A stretch of DNA of 64,000 bases from Pseudomonas protegens CHA0 (GTDB taxonomy: Bacteria > Pseudomonadota > Gammaproteobacteria > Pseudomonadales > Pseudomonadaceae), in NCBI RefSeq assembly GCF_000397205.1, contig NC_021237.1, forward strand, positions 6,579,001-6,643,000, in the 5' to 3' direction. Positions within the stretch are counted from its first letter, which is position 1. Each line of letters begins with the position of its first letter. A program made the position numbers and the translations under genes. The notes under the pieces were generated by a model. The model made no database searches. It saw only the letters and a program-made list of their open reading frames with translations, and had not been told where the DNA came from. Shown piece after piece: positions 60,406-64,000 of the stretch.

Positions 60406-62382
60406 TCAGCGGAAGCGATCGACTTCCTGGCGCAGGTCCGCGGCCAGGGTTTCCAGCTCACGGGCAGTGACCGCCAGGTTGGACACCACTTCACGCTGCT
60501 CGCTGTTGGCCTGGGCAATGCTCTGCAGATTGCTGCTGAGTACCGTGGCGGTGCTGCTCTGCTCCTGGGTCGCGGTAGTGATGGCGGCAAACTGCTCGCC
60601 GGCGCTGCGGCTCTGCTCGTCGATCAGGGCCAGGGCCGAGGCCACGTCGGCGTTGCGCGACAGGCCTTCCTGCATCAGGCGGTTGCCCTGCTCCATGGTC
60701 TGGATGGCGTGGCCGGTTTCCTGCTGGATGCTGGTGATCATCTGGGAAATTTCATCCGTGGCTTCACGGGTACGCGAGGCCAGGTTGCGTACCTCATCCG
60801 CCACCACGGCAAAACCGCGGCCCTGCTCACCGGCCCGGGCGGCCTCGATAGCGGCATTCAGGGCCAGCAGGTTGGTCTGGTCGGCAATCGCGGTGATCAC
60901 TCCGACAATTCCGCCGATCTCCTGGGAGCGCTGGCCCAGGGTGTTGATCACCGTGGCCGTGCTGTTGAGGGCTCCGGCGATCTGTTCCAGGGAAGACGAG
61001 GCCTCTTGCATGGAGGTGCGGCCAATATGGGTCTGCTGGGCGTTTTCCTGGGCCAGGCGCTGGGTACTGCCCATGTTGTCGGCGATGTTCAGCGAGGTGG
61101 CGCTGAACTCCTCCACCGCCCCGGCCATGCTGGTGATCTCGCCGGACTGCTGCTCCATGCCTTCATATGCACCGCTGGACAAGCCGGACAGCACCTGGGC
61201 CCGGCCATTGACCTCGGCGGCAGAGCGGCGGATGTGCTCGACCATGGTCGACAGGGCTTCGCCCATCTGGTTGAAGCTGCGGGCCAACTGGCCGATTTCG
61301 TCATGGCTGGCAACGTTCAGCCGTGCGCTCAGGTCACCGCCGCCCAGGGCCTGGGCCTGGCGCACCAGGTCGCTCAGCGGTGCCAGCTTGCTGCGCAGCA
61401 GCCAGACCGTAGCGCCCACCGCCAGCAGCATGGCCAGCAGGCTGCCGATCACCAGCCGAATACCAACGCTCCAGGTCACCGCGCGGATCTCTGCCTTGGG
61501 CATGCTCGCCACCACCGACCAGGGGCCCCCCTCGAACGGCACTGCCAGGCTGTAGAAGTCTTCGCCCTGATCACTCCAGAAACGCCCCTTACCCGGCTCC
61601 TTGGCCGCTTGCGCCATGACCTGCGCCGCCTGCTCCGGCGCCTGCACGCCGGCCGGTGGCACCAGCCACTTGTTCTGCTCGTCGAGCAGGGCCAGGGAGC
61701 CGCTCTGGCCGATGCGGAAGCGCTTGAGGTTGGCGAACTGGGCATTTTGCGCATCGGTGTAATCGAAGCCGACAAACAGCACCGCGATGACCTTGCCGCT
61801 GCGGTCCAGCACCGGGGTGTACTGGGTCATGTAGAAGCGTTCGAAGAGCAAGGCCCGGCCCACATAACCCTGGCCCGCCATGAGTTTCTGATAGGCCGGG
61901 TGGGCATGGTCGAGCAAGGTGCCGATGGCGCGGCTGCCATCCTGCTTGCTCAGGGAGGTACTGACCCGCACGAAGTCATCGCCACTGCGCACGAACAAGG
62001 TCGCCACACCGGCGGTCATCTGCTTGAACTGGTCGACTTCGGCGAAGTTGTTGTTCAGCACCACATCCCCCAGGTGCAATCCCGGGGTCTGCACCCCGGC
62101 CACGCTCACCGGTTGTTCCGGATGCAGGCTCAGGCCGCTGCTGAAGCGGTTTTCGAACAGGCCGCTGAGGCGCTGGGTGCTCTCGCGCAGGCTGCCGTGG
62201 AACGTGTTGAGCTGATCGGCCAGCAGGCGGGCTTCACTGGCCAGGTGTTCCTCTCGGGTGTCGAGGTTCGCCGAGTCCAGCGAACGCAAGGCGAACAGGG
62301 TGCTGCCGCTGATCACCAGGGCGAGTATCAAGGCAAGGGCGAGCCCTAGCTGAGAGGCTATGCGGGCACGGGGTTGGGACAT
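60406..62382 (-). CDS. Methyl-accepting chemotaxis protein with periplasmic Cache domain
   Basis: A 658-residue chemoreceptor: TM1 (about 9–30), a large periplasmic Cache-type sensor (about 31–310, with [20 protein letters not shown]), TM2 ([20 protein letters not shown]), a HAMP domain and a cytosolic signalling domain whose tip is [21 protein letters not shown] strong AAGGAG precedes the ATG at 62382. The ligand is unknown; Cache sensors often bind amino or organic acids. Confidence 0.93.
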   Translation of the reverse strand: MSQPRARIASQLGLALALILALVISGSTLFALRSLDSANLDTREEHLASEARLLADQLNTFHGSLRESTQRLSGLFENRFSSGLSLHPEQPVSVAGVQTPGLHLGDVVLNNNFAEVDQFKQMTAGVATLFVRSGDDFVRVSTSLSKQDGSRAIGTLLDHAHPAYQKLMAGQGYVGRALLFERFYMTQYTPVLDRSGKVIAVLFVGFDYTDAQNAQFANLKRFRIGQSGSLALLDEQNKWLVPPAGVQAPEQAAQVMAQAAKEPGKGRFWSDQGEDFYSLAVPFEGGPWSVVASMPKAEIRAVTWSVGIRLVIGSLLAMLLAVGATVWLLRSKLAPLSDLVRQAQALGGGDLSARLNVASHDEIGQLARSFNQMGEALSTMVEHIRRSAAEVNGRAQVLSGLSSGAYEGMEQQSGEITSMAGAVEEFSATSLNIADNMGSTQRLAQENAQQTHIGRTSMQEASSSLEQIAGALNSTATVINTLGQRSQEIGGIVGVITAIADQTNLLALNAAIEAARAGEQGRGFAVVADEVRNLASRTREATDEISQMITSIQQETGHAIQTMEQGNRLMQEGLSRNADVASALALIDEQSRSAGEQFAAITTATQEQSSTATVLSSNLQSIAQANSEQREVVSNLAVTARELETLAADLRQEVDRFR

Positions 62383-62574
62383 GATGGCTCCTTGCCGAGA
62401 AGGCGGATCATCCTGATCGGTCAGCACCCTCGGCAGTCATAATTCTAAGATTTTTAATCAGTTAGGACCTTCCTGAACGCTGGTTCCATAACCCATGGAT
62501 TCGGCGGCACAAGCCAATACTTGAGCGCTTTGCAGGGATATTTGCACGCCCCGCCAGCCGGGTACTGCAACGTT

Positions 62575-63495
62575 TCAGCCCAGGCGCTCTACGGCGGGCA
62601 GTTGCATGGCCTGGACCTCGCCCTGAAGGAAGTCGCTGAGGCGCCGCAAACGCTCGCCTCCGGGCCGGGTCCTGGGCCACACCAGATAGTAGTTCAGGCC
62701 ACTGGCCACCGCTGTCGGCCAGGGCAGGCTCAAGCGACCCTGGGCCACATCCTCGGCCACCATCAGCAAGTCCCCCATGGACACGCCATAACCCCGCGCA
62801 GCGGCAATCATCCCCAGCTCCAGGGTGTCGAACACCTGCCCGCCCTTGAGGGACACCTGGTCGGTCAGGCCCATGTGCTCCAGCCAACTGCGCCAGTCGC
62901 GGCGGTCCGGGGTCGGGTGCAACAGCTCGGTGGCGGCCAGGCGCGCCACGTCCCAGGGCTGATCATTGAGCAGGTTCGGCGCGCCCACCGGAATCAGCAG
63001 TTCGGGAAACAGGTAGCTGGCCTCCCAGTCCGGGGGGAAGTGGCCATTGCTCAGCAGCACCGCGCAGTCGAAGGGCTCCTGGTTGAAGTCCACCGAGTCC
63101 ACGTCCATCCAGGCACTGGTGAGCTGCACCTCATTGCCCGGCTGCAAATGGCGGAAGCGGCTGAGTCGCGCCAACAGCCAGCGCATGGTCAGGGTCGAGG
63201 GCGCCTTCATGCGCAAGATGTCATCTTCGGCACGCAGGGTATTGCAGGCCCGTTCCAGGGCACCGAAGCCCTCGCGTATCCCCGGCAGCAGCAAGCGCGC
63301 CGCCTCGGTCAGTTGCAAGTTGCGCCCGCTGCGCTGGAACAGCCGGCAAGCGAAGTGATCCTCCAGGGTCCGGATATGCCGGCTGACCGCACTCTGGGTG
63401 ATCGACAGCTCTTCGGCTGCCCGGGTGAACGAGCTGTGCCGGGCCGCTGCCTCGAAGGCGCGCAGGGCATACAGCGGAGGAAGACGACGGGACAT
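62575..63495 (-). CDS. LysR-family transcriptional regulator (GcvA-like)
   Basis: A 306-residue regulator: winged HTH (LPPLYALRAFEAAARHSSFT, AAEELSITQSAVSRHIRTLE) and a substrate-binding domain of the GcvA/AmpR branch. It is divergent from the MATE gene across 150 bp, so that gene is a possible target. Confidence 0.9.
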   Translation of the reverse strand: MSRRLPPLYALRAFEAAARHSSFTRAAEELSITQSAVSRHIRTLEDHFACRLFQRSGRNLQLTEAARLLLPGIREGFGALERACNTLRAEDDILRMKAPSTLTMRWLLARLSRFRHLQPGNEVQLTSAWMDVDSVDFNQEPFDCAVLLSNGHFPPDWEASYLFPELLIPVGAPNLLNDQPWDVARLAATELLHPTPDRRDWRSWLEHMGLTDQVSLKGGQVFDTLELGMIAAARGYGVSMGDLLMVAEDVAQGRLSLPWPTAVASGLNYYLVWPRTRPGGERLRRLSDFLQGEVQAMQLPAVERLG

Positions 63496-63645
63496 GCAGA
63501 CACTCCAGAACGTGACAGGGCCACGCTACCAGAAAGTGCTTCGCATGAGTTTTAATCATGCCAGCAATCGTTTTTATCCCTTTGTGCTATGGGCCAAGAG
63601 CGCCGAGAATCAGCGCTCTCCCGGACTTTCCCCTGATCGAGCCTG

Positions 63646-64000
63646 ATGACCATGCAGCATCCAGCACGTACCGAACTCTGGGCCATCCTGCGGCTGGCGG
63701 GGCCGCTGATCGCCTCGCAGCTGGCGCACATGCTGATGGTCCTCACCGACACCCTGATGATGGCCCGCCTGAGCCCCGAGGCCCTGGCCGGCGGCGGCCT
63801 GGGTGCGGCCAGCTACTCCTTCGTATCAATCTTCTGCATCGGCGTGATTGCCGCGGTGGGCACGCTGGTAGCGATCCGCCAGGGCGCTGGCGACATCGAG
63901 GGCGCCGCGCGCCTGACCCAGGCCGGGCTCTGGCTGGCCTGGCTGATGGCCCTGGTGGCCGGCCTGCTGCTGTGGAACCTCAAGCCGCTGCTGTTGCTGT
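63646..64000 (+). CDS. MATE-family efflux pump, N-terminal part (cut by window edge)
   Basis: The frame starts MTMQHPARTELWAILRLAGP and continues LIASQLAHMLMVLTDTLMMA, then GAASYSFVSIFCIGVIAAVG, the first helices of a MATE (NorM-like) cation/drug antiporter. It stays open to the right edge, about 118 codons. A second ATG two codons downstream at 63652 is an alternative start. Confidence 0.88.
   Translation, partial: MTMQHPARTELWAILRLAGPLIASQLAHMLMVLTDTLMMARLSPEALAGGGLGAASYSFVSIFCIGVIAAVGTLVAIRQGAGDIEGAARLTQAGLWLAWLMALVAGLLLWNLKPLLLL

Overview
The window is a GC-rich stretch of a Pseudomonas chromosome. Gene content and order follow the conserved pseudomonad block known from P. aeruginosa: pepP–ygfB–zapA–6S RNA–ygfA, rho–trxA–ppx–ppk–hemB, algP–algQ–dsbB–hemYXDC–algR–argH, cyaA–rnk–cyaY–lysA–dapF–xerC, sutA, and amtB–glnK–ubiK–comM. 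Together with the REP-type palindromes between genes, this points to the P. fluorescens complex, probably P. protegens or a close relative; the species is an inference. I see no prophage, insertion sequence, CRISPR array, rRNA or tRNA. Apart from the last 8 kb, the window is core chromosome.

Layout. 1–2,800: pepP (cut by the window edge) and ygfB on the minus strand, diverging from a ZapB-like gene, zapA, 6S RNA and ygfA. 2,800–10,300: a small membrane protein, an EVE-domain protein, a three-gene HlyD/ABC exporter related to yhiI–rbbA–yhhJ, an orphan FliL-like protein and a quinone oxidoreductase. 10,300–15,500: chaC, a flavin/iron-sulfur reductase coupled to ubiD, rho and trxA, all on the minus strand. 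15,900–26,100: ppx facing ppk and hemB, then dedA, a membrane di-iron hydroxylase, elbB, a UPF0178 protein and a cytochrome c–FTR1 iron permease. 26,200–32,700: a LysE exporter, a small MscS channel coupled to an ABC-F ATPase, TIGR02444, the histone-like algP, an FKBP isomerase and the anti-sigma factor algQ. 32,900–39,200: dsbB-like, the hemCDXY operon, algR, and a decayed remnant of the sensor kinase gene algZ. 39,200–51,100: argH, a glutathione transferase, adenylate cyclase, rnk, frataxin, and the lptM–lysA–dapF–DUF484–xerC–HAD operon. 51,200–56,400: sutA, yjbQ, amtB–glnK, ubiK and comM. 56,400–64,000: more variable genes, namely a DUF4432 protein, a TetR regulator divergent from an ABC membrane domain without ATPase, a secreted phospholipase-C-like protein, a chemoreceptor, a LysR regulator and the start of a MATE pump.

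How the genes work together. hemB, hemC, hemD, hemX and hemY serve tetrapyrrole synthesis. ubiD and ubiK serve ubiquinone synthesis. ppk and ppx make and degrade polyphosphate. lysA and dapF make diaminopimelate and lysine. rho, algQ, sutA, rnk and 6S RNA act on RNA polymerase, transcription termination or nucleotide pools. glnK–amtB senses and imports ammonium.

The main observations for a second look are: algZ reduced to a 3' fragment with an in-frame stop, still joined to algR by an ATGA overlap; a 22-bp-arm palindrome at 11,050–11,101 whose arm differences are all tolerated as G·U pairs on the minus strand; a DsbB-family protein whose first CXXC motif reads C-S-L-W; and paired TTGAGC-N4-GCTCAA operators in front of the membrane-domain-only ABC protein.
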